Part shown: positions 45,910 to 54,277 of the stretch, piece after piece | Layout: every line of letters starts with the position of its first letter | Numbering within the stretch: the first letter of the stretch is position 1 | Assembly (NCBI GenBank): GCA_903905065.1 | Contig: CAIVEW010000009.1 | Coordinates: 24,076 to 88,075, forward strand | Source of the DNA: an uncultured Bacteroidota bacterium | Lineage (GTDB): Bacteria > Bacteroidota > Bacteroidia > Chitinophagales > Chitinophagaceae | Reading direction: 5' to 3' | Length of the DNA stretch: 64,000 bases | Translations under genes and position numbers: made by a program | The notes under the pieces: generated by a model | Seen by the model: the letters and a program-made list of their open reading frames with translations, nothing else | Database searches by the model: none | Told to the model about the DNA's origin: nothing

Positions 45910-46824
45910 ATGGAAAAGATCCGTATAGGGACGCGCGAGAGCCAGCTTGCTGTATGGCAGGCTACGCTGGTGAAAGACCTATTGCTGCAGTATGGATATG
46001 ATTCCGAACTTGTTTATATAAAAAGTGAAGGCGATACAGATCTCAAGACACCGCTTTATGAAATTGGTGTGCAGGGGATTTTTACGCGGGCCTTGGACAT
46101 AGCGCTGCTGAACGGAGACGTTGATATAGCGGTACACTCTATGAAGGATGTGCCTACCCAAATGGCAAAAGGTATTGTACAGGCCGCAGTGTTGCACAGG
46201 GCGTCTTATAAAGATATATTGGTTCCGAGGCAAGGACGGCATTTTAACCGTGATGAGCGGAGTGGTGTGATAGCAACGAGCAGCATAAGGCGGAAGGCGC
46301 AATGGCTGAACAGGTACCCGGATGATAATATTGAAAACCTGAGGGGAAATGTAAATACCCGGTTGCGGAAAGTGGAGGAGAGCAATTGGGACGGGGCGAT
46401 ATTTGCGGCTGCCGGATTGGAACGTATAGGCCTCAGGCCCGACAATGCAGTGGAACTGGACTGGATGCTGCCTGCACCTGCGCAGGGTGCCATCGTTGTT
46501 GTTTGCAAGGAAAGGGACGATTTCGCAATTAAAGCGTGTGCGAATTTCCATGATAAGGATACCGCATTGTGCACTGCAATAGAGCGTGATTTTTTGAGGG
46601 CGTTACTCGGTGGCTGTTCTACACCCATCAGTGCGCTGGCAAAGGTCGAGGATGGGCGAGCGGTGTTCGAGGGGAATATATTGAGCAAGGACGGTCGGCA
46701 GAAAAAGGAGATCAGTAAGAAGATAACGATAGAGGAGGCTGAGGGTTTAGGACGTTTGGCCGCCGAAGAGATATTGCAAAACGGAGGGCGGGAAATACTG
46801 GAGGGAATCAGAAATGGCCAATAA
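45910..46824 (+). CDS. hemC: Hydroxymethylbilane synthase (porphobilinogen deaminase)
   Basis: 304 aa. It polymerises four porphobilinogens into hydroxymethylbilane. Start block IRIGTRESQLAVWQA; AVHSMKDVPTQM contains the conserved lysine and the catalytic aspartate region; RRKAQWLNRYPD and LPAPAQGAIVV are also standard. Cys236 in GGCSTPISAL carries the dipyrromethane cofactor. A TTG at 45901 overlaps the hemA stop; ATG 45910 gives the family N-terminus and is used. The 3' end overlaps hemD by 11 bases, suggesting translational coupling. Confidence 0.95.
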   Translation: MEKIRIGTRESQLAVWQATLVKDLLLQYGYDSELVYIKSEGDTDLKTPLYEIGVQGIFTRALDIALLNGDVDIAVHSMKDVPTQMAKGIVQAAVLHRASYKDILVPRQGRHFNRDERSGVIATSSIRRKAQWLNRYPDDNIENLRGNVNTRLRKVEESNWDGAIFAAAGLERIGLRPDNAVELDWMLPAPAQGAIVVVCKERDDFAIKACANFHDKDTALCTAIERDFLRALLGGCSTPISALAKVEDGRAVFEGNILSKDGRQKKEISKKITIEEAEGLGRLAAEEILQNGGREILEGIRNGQ

Positions 46825-47515
46825 AATTCAAATACTCAGCACTGCATCACTGGACCCAAAATTTGTGGTCAGGGCTGAAGAATTTGGCGTGCAGCTTGAT
46901 ATGGCTTCATTTATAAAAGTGAGTGCGATTGAAAACGAAGAATTGGTGGAGCGGGTTGTTGATCTATGCTATCTGCCGATGACCGCAGTGTTTACCAGTG
47001 TGAATGCTGTAAAAGCGGTATCGGACATAATCATGGCAGCGGATCCTCAATGGGATATCTACTGCGTTGGAAATGCCACATTGGAAGCTGTGAAAAGCCA
47101 ATTCAAGTCTGCGGAGATCATAGGTATTGCCAGCAATGCCAAGACGCTTGCTGACATGATCATAGAGGATGGAGAAGAAGAACTGGTTTTCTTCTGTGGC
47201 GATAAACGGTTAAATACCCTGCCGGATATGCTTCGGGAAAACGATATTGAGGTGTTTGAAGTGGTGGTTTATGAGACGGTGCTAACCCCGGTCTTTGCCG
47301 GAAAAGATTATAACGGGATACTATTTTTTAGCCCTAGCGGAGCTGATAGCTTTTTTAGCGCGAATAAGATCGGGCCCGAAACCGTATTGTTCGCTATCGG
47401 TAATACAACGGCTGCTGCTTTGAAACGGCATACCGATAACAAAGTAATATTCAGTGAGGCAGCGAACAAAGAAAAAGTGGTGGATTATGCACTACAGTAT
47501 TTTAATAAAAAATAG
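46814..47515 (+). CDS. hemD: Uroporphyrinogen-III synthase
   Basis: 233 aa. It closes hydroxymethylbilane with inversion of ring D to give uroporphyrinogen III. HemD proteins are poorly conserved. Here the two-lobed pattern is visible: AVFTSVNAVKAV and FCGDKRLNTLPDML in the first lobe, then ILFFSPSGADSFF and VLFAIGNTTAAALK, which match the conserved 'F(T/S)S..(A/G)' and 'a-IG.tTa.al' blocks. Position between hemC and hemE confirms the assignment. It overlaps hemC by 11 bases and is followed by hemE after three bases. Confidence 0.88.
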   Translation: MANKIQILSTASLDPKFVVRAEEFGVQLDMASFIKVSAIENEELVERVVDLCYLPMTAVFTSVNAVKAVSDIIMAADPQWDIYCVGNATLEAVKSQFKSAEIIGIASNAKTLADMIIEDGEEELVFFCGDKRLNTLPDMLRENDIEVFEVVVYETVLTPVFAGKDYNGILFFSPSGADSFFSANKIGPETVLFAIGNTTAAALKRHTDNKVIFSEAANKEKVVDYALQYFNKK

Positions 47516-47518
47516 CCA

Positions 47519-48592
47519 ATGAGCGAATTGAAAAATGATCTGATATTAAGGGCATTGAGGGGCGAGCAGGTATCGCGGCCCCCGGTATGGATGATGCGCC
47601 AGGCGGGCAGGTACCTGCCGGATTATATTAAGCTGCGCGAAAAGTACGACTTCTTTACGCGCGTGGAGACACCGGAGCTTGCTTGCGAGATAACGCTGCA
47701 GCCGGTGGACCAGGTGGGTGTAGACGCGGCTATTATCTTTTCAGATATTTTAGTGATACCGCAGGCTATGGGGCTTACGGTATTGCTGGAAGAAGGAAAG
47801 GGCCCCATGCTGCCCAAAGTAGTTGCAACCAAAGCTGATGTAGATGCCCTGATTACGACGGGTGTGGAAGAAAGGTTGAGTTATGTGATGCGGGCATTGG
47901 CATTAACTAAGAGAGAACTAAACGGGCGGGTACCGCTTATTGGCTTTGCAGGTGCACCATGGACACTGCTTTGTTACATGATAGAGGGGAAGGGCAGCAA
48001 GACCTTTGACAAAGCAAAACAGTTTTGCTTTACGCAGCCTGAGCTTGCAAATACAATGCTGCAGAAGATAACCGACATCACCATAAGCTACTTGAAGGCG
48101 CAGGTGAATGCGGGAGCTGACCTGGTGCAGGTATTTGATAGCTGGAGCGGTATGTTGAGCCCCGCTGATTTTAAAGTGTTTGCCCAACCCTACCTGGTGC
48201 AGATAGCCGACGCAGTGAGCGGGCATGCACCAGTTATTTTATTCCCTAAAGGCAGCTGGTATTCCCTGGGCGATCTTAGCGATAGCAGTGCTTCCGGCCT
48301 CGGACTTGACTGGAGCGTGACGCCGAAACTGGCGAGGCAGATGACTAAAGACGGCATTACTCTGCAGGGCAATTTTGACCCATCGAAACTACTGGCACCA
48401 ATCAGCCAGATAAAGAAAGAAGTGACGGAAATGATAGACGGCTTTGGTACACAAAGGTATATTGCTAATCTGGGTCATGGCATTTTGCCAAATGTCCCTG
48501 TAGACCATGCGCGGGCATTTGTAGATGCTGTGAAAGAGTATGAGGCTTCTGCCCGGCCCTCTTCGAAGGAGAGCGTGAAGTTGAATGAATAA
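47519..48592 (+). CDS. hemE: Uroporphyrinogen decarboxylase
   Basis: 357 aa, normal length. It removes four carboxyl groups from uroporphyrinogen III to give coproporphyrinogen III, without cofactor. Signatures are [15 protein letters not shown] (the invariant arginines bind substrate carboxylates), [14 protein letters not shown] (catalytic Asp), [16 protein letters not shown] and [22 protein letters not shown]. It starts three bases after hemD, and its stop overlaps the hemF ATG (TAATG). Confidence 0.96.
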   Translation: MSELKNDLILRALRGEQVSRPPVWMMRQAGRYLPDYIKLREKYDFFTRVETPELACEITLQPVDQVGVDAAIIFSDILVIPQAMGLTVLLEEGKGPMLPKVVATKADVDALITTGVEERLSYVMRALALTKRELNGRVPLIGFAGAPWTLLCYMIEGKGSKTFDKAKQFCFTQPELANTMLQKITDITISYLKAQVNAGADLVQVFDSWSGMLSPADFKVFAQPYLVQIADAVSGHAPVILFPKGSWYSLGDLSDSSASGLGLDWSVTPKLARQMTKDGITLQGNFDPSKLLAPISQIKKEVTEMIDGFGTQRYIANLGHGILPNVPVDHARAFVDAVKEYEASARPSSKESVKLNE

Positions 48593-49545
48593 TGCGTGTT
48601 TCGAACTCGAAAAGTAAACAAATACAGGTTAATGCTATGCTGATAAAGGACCAATTTGTAAAGTACATACACAACCTGCAGGATATTATCTGCGCGGGTT
48701 TGGAAGCGGAAGACCGGAAAGCCACATTTCAGCAGGAGATATGGGAACGGCCAGAAGGCGGAGGTGGCAAGACGCGAGTTATTGCCAACGGCAATGTCTT
48801 TGAAAAGGGTGGGGTGAACACATCCGTTGTTTATGGAACGTTACCGCCCGCGATGCAGATCGCATTTAATGTGCCGGAGAGTGATTTTTTTGCAGCAGGG
48901 CTATCGTTGGTGATTCATCCGCTGAATCCTTATGTGCCGACGGTGCATGCCAACTGGCGGTATTTTGAATTGTATGATAAGGAAGGCAAGAAACTTGATA
49001 GTTGGTTTGGAGGCGGAGCGGACCTTACGCCTTACTATGTTTTTGAAGAAGATGCGAGGCACTTTCATATGACTTTAAAAAGCGCGATGTTGCCTTTTGG
49101 TGAGCATATTTACGACGAATGCAAAAAGCATTGTGACGAATATTTTGTGAACAAACACCGCGACAATGAAATGCGGGGTATTGGTGGCGTATTTTATGAC
49201 TACCTGCGCCCGCAAGATGATATTGACGAAGAACGTCACTTTAATTTTCAGCAGGCAAATGGTAACGCGTTTTTAGATGCCTACCTACCTATAGTTGCAA
49301 AGAGAAAAGATACTTCTTATGGGAACAGAGAAGTAGAATGGCAGGAAATGAGACGAGGCCGTTATGTGGAGTTTAACCTGATTCATGACCGGGGTACATT
49401 GTTCGGATTGAAGACAAATGGAAGGACAGAAAGTATATTGATGAGTTTGCCGCCAAGAGCAAGATGGGCGTATAATTATCATCCCAGCGAGGGTAGTGTG
49501 GAAGAGGGGATGATGAAGTACTATAGGCCGATGAATTGGGTATAA
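48592..49545 (+). CDS. hemF: Oxygen-dependent coproporphyrinogen-III oxidase
   Basis: 317 aa. It converts coproporphyrinogen III to protoporphyrinogen IX using O2, so haem synthesis here needs oxygen unless a HemN exists elsewhere. Blocks: VFEKGGVNTSVVYG, HPLNPYVPTVHANWRYFE, WFGGGADLTPYY (substrate/metal region), GIGGVFYDYL and YVEFNLIHDRGTLFGLKTNGRTESILMSLPP. The first ATG overlaps the hemE stop. An alternative ATG at 48637 (MLIKDQFVKYIHNLQ) would remove 15 unusual N-terminal residues and may be the real start. Confidence 0.95.
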   Translation: MRVSNSKSKQIQVNAMLIKDQFVKYIHNLQDIICAGLEAEDRKATFQQEIWERPEGGGGKTRVIANGNVFEKGGVNTSVVYGTLPPAMQIAFNVPESDFFAAGLSLVIHPLNPYVPTVHANWRYFELYDKEGKKLDSWFGGGADLTPYYVFEEDARHFHMTLKSAMLPFGEHIYDECKKHCDEYFVNKHRDNEMRGIGGVFYDYLRPQDDIDEERHFNFQQANGNAFLDAYLPIVAKRKDTSYGNREVEWQEMRRGRYVEFNLIHDRGTLFGLKTNGRTESILMSLPPRARWAYNYHPSEGSVEEGMMKYYRPMNWV

Positions 49546-49568
49546 TTAATTTTTTATTTTCGTTCTTT

Positions 49569-49576
49569 TATTTTTG
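49569..49576 (+). promoter_or_regulatory. CFB -7 box TATTTTTG, leaderless hemB start
   Basis: 8 of 8 matches, exactly four bases (AATT) before ATG 49581. It lies in the 35-base gap after hemF and suggests an internal promoter giving a leaderless hemB mRNA. The region is T-rich, so chance is possible. Confidence 0.45.
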
Positions 49577-49580
49577 AATT

Positions 49581-50558
49581 ATGCATTTAATAAGAAGAAA
49601 CCGAATTCTCCGTCAATCACCTGCTATACGCGCTATGGTTGCGGAGACTATCCTTAGGCCAAGCGATTTTATTGCTCCATTGTTTATCACGGAGGGCCAT
49701 GGGGTGAAGGAAGAGATACCATCCATGGCAGGGTATTATCGAAGGAGTGTAGACTTTACCGTGCAGGAAGTGAAAGAACTCTGGAGCCTTGGTATAAAAA
49801 GTGTTTTGTTGTTCATAAAATGCAAGGACGAATTAAAGGATAATATGGGCACGGAAGCGTTGAATCCTGATGGGCTGATGCAGCGCAGCATAAAGGCAAT
49901 AAAGGATGCGTGCCCGGAAATAGTGGTGATGACGGACGTCGCATTAGATCCATTCTCAACTTATGGTCACGATGGCATAGTAGAAGGCAATGAAATAGTT
50001 AATGACCCGACTGTGGAAGTGCTGGCGAAAATGAGTGTAAGCCATGCCCAGGCAGGCGCTGACATTGTTGCTCCAAGCGATATGATGGATGGGCGCATAC
50101 TGGCCATTCGGGAAGCCCTGGAAAATAGTAGCCTCACTAAGACCGGTATAATGGCTTATAGCGCCAAGTATGCATCCTGTTTCTATGGGCCGTTCAGGGA
50201 TGCGCTGGATAGTGCGCCTGGTTTTGGAGATAAAAAGACCTACCAAATGGACTATGCAAATCGCCGCGAAGCCCTTAAAGAAACATTGATGGACGTGGAA
50301 GAAGGCGCTGATATTGTAATGATAAAACCAGCGATGGCGTATCTTGACATTATACGGGAGGTAAGGGATAATGTTGATGTGCCGGTGAGCGCATATCACG
50401 TAAGCGGAGAATATGCCATGATAAAAGCGGCTGCGAAAATGGGCTGGCTGGATGAGAACAAAGCCATCATGGAATCGCTCACTGGCATTAAACGGGCAGG
50501 CGCCGACCTTATTGCAACCTACTTTGCCAAAGATGCGGCGAAGTTGATCCTTGCCTAA
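49581..50558 (+). CDS. hemB: Porphobilinogen synthase (delta-aminolevulinate dehydratase)
   Basis: 325 aa. It joins two 5-aminolevulinates into porphobilinogen. The two active-site lysines are Lys196 (MAYSAKYASCFYGP) and Lys249 (IVMIKPAMAYLD, Schiff base). The metal-site segment reads DVALDPFSTYGHDG: Ala121, Asp123 and Asp131 stand where zinc-type enzymes have three cysteines. This is the magnesium-dependent type, as in Pseudomonas. In the hem operon it follows hemF by 35 bases, with a possible promoter of its own. Confidence 0.96.
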   Translation: MHLIRRNRILRQSPAIRAMVAETILRPSDFIAPLFITEGHGVKEEIPSMAGYYRRSVDFTVQEVKELWSLGIKSVLLFIKCKDELKDNMGTEALNPDGLMQRSIKAIKDACPEIVVMTDVALDPFSTYGHDGIVEGNEIVNDPTVEVLAKMSVSHAQAGADIVAPSDMMDGRILAIREALENSSLTKTGIMAYSAKYASCFYGPFRDALDSAPGFGDKKTYQMDYANRREALKETLMDVEEGADIVMIKPAMAYLDIIREVRDNVDVPVSAYHVSGEYAMIKAAAKMGWLDENKAIMESLTGIKRAGADLIATYFAKDAAKLILA

Positions 50559-50610
50559 CGAGGGATCGTGGTTTTAGATATTTTACAAACTATTTTTTTC
50601 TTATCGAATT

Positions 50611-51894
50611 ATGACCAAAAGTGAAGAACTATTTGACCGCGCAAAAAAGACGATTCCCGGAGGTGTGAACTCGCCGGTACGTGCATTTAAAAGCGTAGGC
50701 GGTACGCCCATATTTATGGAACGGGCCAAGGGGGCGTATATGTATGATGCTGATGGAAAGAGATACATAGACTACATCAACTCGTGGGGGCCTATGATAC
50801 TGGGGCATGCTTATGAGCCGGTTGTTAATGCTATAAGGGAAAAAGCACTGCAGTCCACTTCGTTTGGCGCGCCTACGGAATTGGAAATAGAGATGGCGGA
50901 GCTAATTGTAAGCATGGCTCCGAATGTGGATATGGTGCGCATGGTGAGCAGCGGAACAGAGGCTTGTATGAGCGCATTAAGGTTGGCTAGAGGGTATACT
51001 GGTCGTAATAAGTTCATCAAGTTCGAAGGTTGTTATCATGGCCATGCGGATGCTTTTCTGGTTAAAGCGGGGAGTGGGGTAGCGACATTTAATATACAGA
51101 CGGTGCCGGGTGTTACAGCGGGCGTATCCATGGACACGCTTACTGCGCCTTACAACGACCTTGCAGCCGTGCAGCAATTAGTTGATGAGCACAAGGGTGA
51201 GATAGCTGCTATCATTATAGAACCGGTCGCAGGCAACATGGGTTGCATTATTCCGGAGCCCGGTTTCCTGGAAGGACTACGGGCCATTTGTGATAAGGAG
51301 GCGATTGTGTTCATTTTCGATGAAGTAATGACCGGTTTTCGTCTTGCTGCCGGTGGAGCGCAGGAGCGGCTTATGGTCAATGCAGACCTTGTTACCTATG
51401 GTAAAGTAATAGGTGGCGGAATGCCGGTGGGTGCTTTTGGCGGCCGGGCAGAGATCATGAAGCACATAGCGCCATTGGGCAACGTATACCAGGCGGGTAC
51501 ACTAAGCGGTAATCCTATAGCTATGGTAGCAGGGCTCACCATGCTTAAGACCCTAAAGGATAATCCAGCCATCTATAAAGAACTGGATGATAAGACAGAA
51601 TACTTGCACAAAGGACTCTCCGGAGCTTTGACTGATTGCGGCGTTGCGCATGTTATCAATCGTTTCGGTTCTATGATCAGTGTGCACTTTTCAGAGCAGC
51701 CGGTAAATAACTTTGCAGCGGCAGCATCTGCCAATAATTTGCTCTTCAACAACCTGTTTCATGCCATGCTTGAAAACGGTGTATACCTCCCACCGTCGGC
51801 ATTTGAGACTTGGTTCATCAGTACTGCTTTGTCTACAAAAGACATCGACTATTCAGTGGAAATCGCAGGAGAATTCCTCGCCACCTTGCGATGA
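50611..51894 (+). CDS. hemL: Glutamate-1-semialdehyde 2,1-aminomutase
   Basis: 427 aa, normal length. A class III PLP aminotransferase that moves the amino group of glutamate-1-semialdehyde to give 5-aminolevulinate. Features: [16 protein letters not shown] start ([17 protein letters not shown]), [39 protein letters not shown], and the PLP lysine Lys265 in [18 protein letters not shown]. It is the last gene of the rightward hem run, 52 bases after hemB. No intrinsic terminator directly follows. Confidence 0.97.
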   Translation: MTKSEELFDRAKKTIPGGVNSPVRAFKSVGGTPIFMERAKGAYMYDADGKRYIDYINSWGPMILGHAYEPVVNAIREKALQSTSFGAPTELEIEMAELIVSMAPNVDMVRMVSSGTEACMSALRLARGYTGRNKFIKFEGCYHGHADAFLVKAGSGVATFNIQTVPGVTAGVSMDTLTAPYNDLAAVQQLVDEHKGEIAAIIIEPVAGNMGCIIPEPGFLEGLRAICDKEAIVFIFDEVMTGFRLAAGGAQERLMVNADLVTYGKVIGGGMPVGAFGGRAEIMKHIAPLGNVYQAGTLSGNPIAMVAGLTMLKTLKDNPAIYKELDDKTEYLHKGLSGALTDCGVAHVINRFGSMISVHFSEQPVNNFAAAASANNLLFNNLFHAMLENGVYLPPSAFETWFISTALSTKDIDYSVEIAGEFLATLR

Positions 51895-51950
51895 TATAAA
51901 GGGATATACACATTGCAAAATATTTTCTTTAAAATTTTTTCCAAAAAAGT

Positions 51951-51980
51951 TTGGAGTTACAGAATTGCATGTTATTTTTG
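51951..51980 (+). promoter_or_regulatory. Perfect CFB promoter TTG-N19-TATTTTTG without a known gene
   Basis: TTG (51951-51953), 19-base spacer, TATTTTTG (51973-51980, 8/8). This is one of the best promoter matches in the window. It points into the gap after hemL, where the only reading frame is a 23-codon ORF starting 14 bases later. Confidence 0.6.
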
Positions 51981-51994
51981 TTATCAGATAGTTA

Positions 51995-52066
51995 ATGATT
52001 ATTAAATCAATTGTTAACAATCTATCAAAAGTAAAAAGTAAAAAAACGATAGTAAAGGAAATGTGA
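51995..52066 (+). CDS. Candidate 23-aa basic peptide (small ORF) or start of a short RNA
   Basis: ATG at 51995, 14 bases after a perfect promoter, opens 23 codons ending in TGA. The peptide begins MIIKSIVNNLSKVK and is lysine-rich, ending in TIVKEM. It would be an amphipathic, cationic peptide of 23 residues. No family is recognised and no ribosome-binding site is evident, though CFB genes often lack one. The alternative is a non-coding RNA running to the hairpin at 52131-52163. Nothing else is encoded rightward until valS. Confidence 0.35.
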   Translation: MIIKSIVNNLSKVKSKKTIVKEM

Positions 52067-52130
52067 AACTGGTATTTGGGGCAATAATAGTTTGGGGATT
52101 CTATTGATTGCTAATTGCGAATACTAAAGC

Positions 52131-52163
52131 CCGGCCCGAAGCTTTAACTGAGCTTCGGGCCGG
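52131..52163 (-). terminator. 13-bp GC-rich hairpin, probable terminator
   Basis: CCGGCCCGAAGCT, a 7-base loop, then AGCTTCGGGCCGG. It lies 30 bases beyond the stop of the leftward DUF1348 gene and is followed on that strand by GGCTTTAGTATT, a poor T-run. It could serve both strands, ending transcripts from the promoter at 51951 as well. Confidence 0.6.
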
Positions 52164-52192
52164 CACTATTATGGGAAGTCTGGAAAAGGAAT

Positions 52193-52606
52193 TTATTTTA
52201 ACTTACGGTCACTTTCACGAATTTCTAGGTCGTTGATGCTCGCATAGCGCTTCCTCATCAGTCCGTTCTCATCGAACTCCCAAAGCTCATTACCATAGCT
52301 GCGAAACCATTGCCCTTCAGCATTGTGCCATTCATACTCAAACCGAACAGCCATCCTGTTCTCACGAAAGCCCCAGAGCTCTTTCTTCAGTTTGTAACCC
52401 AGTTCTTTTTCCCATTTGCGCCTAAGGAAGGCTTTTACTTCTTCGCGGCCATTGATGAATTCTGTACGGTTCCGCCACTCCGTATCCAGGGTGTAGGCCA
52501 TGCATACCTTTTCGGGATCTTTAGTATTCCATGCGTTTTCGGCTAGCTGCACTTTTTCTAGTGCCGTCTCCATGGTAAATGGCGGCAAGGGGAGTTTCTG
52601 TTCCAT
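52193..52606 (-). CDS. DUF1348 (NTF2-like) protein
   Basis: 137 aa. A single SnoaL/NTF2-like domain of the DUF1348 family: [49 protein letters not shown] and [34 protein letters not shown] are its main blocks. Proteins of this fold bind small ligands or act as simple isomerases; this subfamily has no assigned reaction. It follows the OmpA-family gene on the same strand after 42 bases and ends at a GC-rich hairpin. Confidence 0.88.
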   Translation of the reverse strand: MEQKLPLPPFTMETALEKVQLAENAWNTKDPEKVCMAYTLDTEWRNRTEFINGREEVKAFLRRKWEKELGYKLKKELWGFRENRMAVRFEYEWHNAEGQWFRSYGNELWEFDENGLMRKRYASINDLEIRESDRKLK

Positions 52607-52648
52607 AATTGAAATTAAGGATTTTCGGTAAGTGGCAAACGCAAAGCG

Positions 52649-54142
52649 TTACTGCTTGATAAATTCCACCCTACGATTTGCCGCCCTGCCCTCTGCCGTG
52701 CTATTTGATTGCAGTGGTTTGGATGAGCCAAAGCCTTTAGATGTCAGCCTGCCGGGGTCAATGCCGGCTGCTATAAGCTGTTTCTTCACCTCGTCCGCGC
52801 GGTCTTGTGAGAGTTTCATATTTACCTTCGGATCACCGGCATCATCCGTATGACCGCCGATCTCCAATTTTATGGTAGGGTTGTCTTTTAAGAATTTGGT
52901 GAGTTCTTCAACCACCACAAAGCTTTCCGTGGTAATTGTTGATTTAGCTACGTCAAAAAGGATGTCATGCGTGACGAATTTCTTTTCGGTGAGGATCTTT
53001 GCGACGGAGGCCTTCGCCTTTTCAGTTGCAACTTTACTCGCGACGCCACCACCCGGTGTGCTGTTGTTAGCAGCGAGGCCCGCAGTTCCTGTAGTGCCAA
53101 CTGCACCGGTGCCACCGGTAGCGCCGGTAGTATGTGTAGCGCCAGTAGTACCAGCGGCTCCGCCAACACCGCTGTTGCCGACACCTGAAGTACCGGTGGC
53201 ACCTGTGCCGCCTGTGCGGCCTGTGCCGTTATCTTTTCCGCTTATACCATCAGTGTTACCGGCAAGGCCCCCGGTTGGGTTGTTGTCTTTGCCACCTGCA
53301 TTGCTGGTTACGCTGGTCCCGTTGTCCTTGCCGCCATTGCCTTTGTCTTTGGCGCTGCTATTAGCGCTGCCGCTGCCACCGCTTGTGCTGCCACCGCCCT
53401 TATTTTTGGTTTTATCCCTGCTGTTGTTTGCGGCGATGGCATCGCTGGTATATGCAACGCCGCTTTCAGACGTCACCCGCACGTGTTTATACCTTACCGG
53501 CGGAATAGCGCCCAGTCCAATACGGTAAGGAACAAATTTGCCATCCGGAATTGAAGCGACGCGGTATTTGTCCAGGTAAATATCGATTGCCCTTTGTTTA
53601 TATGCGAATGCTATATGATGCCATATCGCACTGTTGAACCCAGGGTACTTTACTGTGAGGATATTCTGTTCGGCACTTCCTACAACCGATAATGTGCCCA
53701 TGTAGTGCAGGTGCAGCACCGTTTTTGCGCAAGAGTCTTTACTCTCATTGGTGTAGAAGAATATTTCCATACACCGGCCTAAAGTATCAAAAGTAAAATC
53801 GAAATCGACCGCGAAATTGTCCGGTAGATAAACGTCCTCCATCATACTTGGATCTATGATCCTTGGGGAGGTCTCTACATTAAGCGTATGTTCATTGCTG
53901 TCTCTCCGTACAGTGCAGAACTGTTTGTTTTCGGGGAAGCCGGGTACATTTTTTTTTGTGCACGCCGACATATGCCATTTAGATGGAAACGCGCCAATCG
54001 TATCCTGGCTGAAATCGTCGGAGAAGATGACTTTGCTGCCCGGCGCAAATTGATAAACACCACCTGCAGCCGGCTGCGCGAAGCACAAACCGTGGCCTGT
54101 TACGGAAAGAATTAAAAATATATAGAAAAAACTTTTTGGCAT
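52649..54142 (-). CDS. OmpA-family outer-membrane protein with collagen-like linker
   Basis: 497 aa from the chosen start. The signal peptide is SFFYIFLILSVTGHGLCFAQ. The mature N-terminal ~220 residues form a beta-sandwich, laminin/concanavalin-like domain (SDDFSQDTIGAFPSKWHM ... IWHHIAFAYKQRAIDIYLDKYR). Next is a ~140-residue low-complexity Gly/Thr/Asn/Ala linker with G-x-T triplets (GATGTSGVG, GTTGATHTTGATGGTG). The C-terminus is an OmpA peptidoglycan-binding domain: ILFDVAKSTIT, IGGHTDDAGDPKVNMKLSQDRA and ANRRVEF. The longest frame starts at 54202. A TACATTTG box at 54162-54169 overlaps one upstream Met and leaves ATG 54142, 19 bases downstream, as start. Confidence 0.88.
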   Translation of the reverse strand: MPKSFFYIFLILSVTGHGLCFAQPAAGGVYQFAPGSKVIFSDDFSQDTIGAFPSKWHMSACTKKNVPGFPENKQFCTVRRDSNEHTLNVETSPRIIDPSMMEDVYLPDNFAVDFDFTFDTLGRCMEIFFYTNESKDSCAKTVLHLHYMGTLSVVGSAEQNILTVKYPGFNSAIWHHIAFAYKQRAIDIYLDKYRVASIPDGKFVPYRIGLGAIPPVRYKHVRVTSESGVAYTSDAIAANNSRDKTKNKGGGSTSGGSGSANSSAKDKGNGGKDNGTSVTSNAGGKDNNPTGGLAGNTDGISGKDNGTGRTGGTGATGTSGVGNSGVGGAAGTTGATHTTGATGGTGAVGTTGTAGLAANNSTPGGGVASKVATEKAKASVAKILTEKKFVTHDILFDVAKSTITTESFVVVEELTKFLKDNPTIKLEIGGHTDDAGDPKVNMKLSQDRADEVKKQLIAAGIDPGRLTSKGFGSSKPLQSNSTAEGRAANRRVEFIKQ

Positions 54143-54161
54143 TGTTTGGCAATAATTTTGG

Positions 54162-54169
54162 CAAATGTA
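54162..54169 (-). promoter_or_regulatory. CFB -7 box TACATTTG upstream of the OmpA-family gene
   Basis: 8 of 8 matches on the minus strand, 19 bases before ATG 54142. Confidence 0.6.
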
Positions 54170-54258
54170 CATTATATCGATTTCTCTGTGGCTTTCTTTC
54201 ATTCACAAGATGATTTTTCTGCATGCTGCTAATGAGCGGCGATTTGCCCCATTCCCCT

Positions 54259-54266
54259 TATATTTG
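54259..54266 (+). promoter_or_regulatory. CFB -7 box TATATTTG upstream of valS
   Basis: 8 of 8 matches, 11 bases before ATG 54278. It is back to back with the OmpA-family promoter, within ~100 bases. Confidence 0.6.
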
Positions 54267-54277
54267 CCACATACGTT

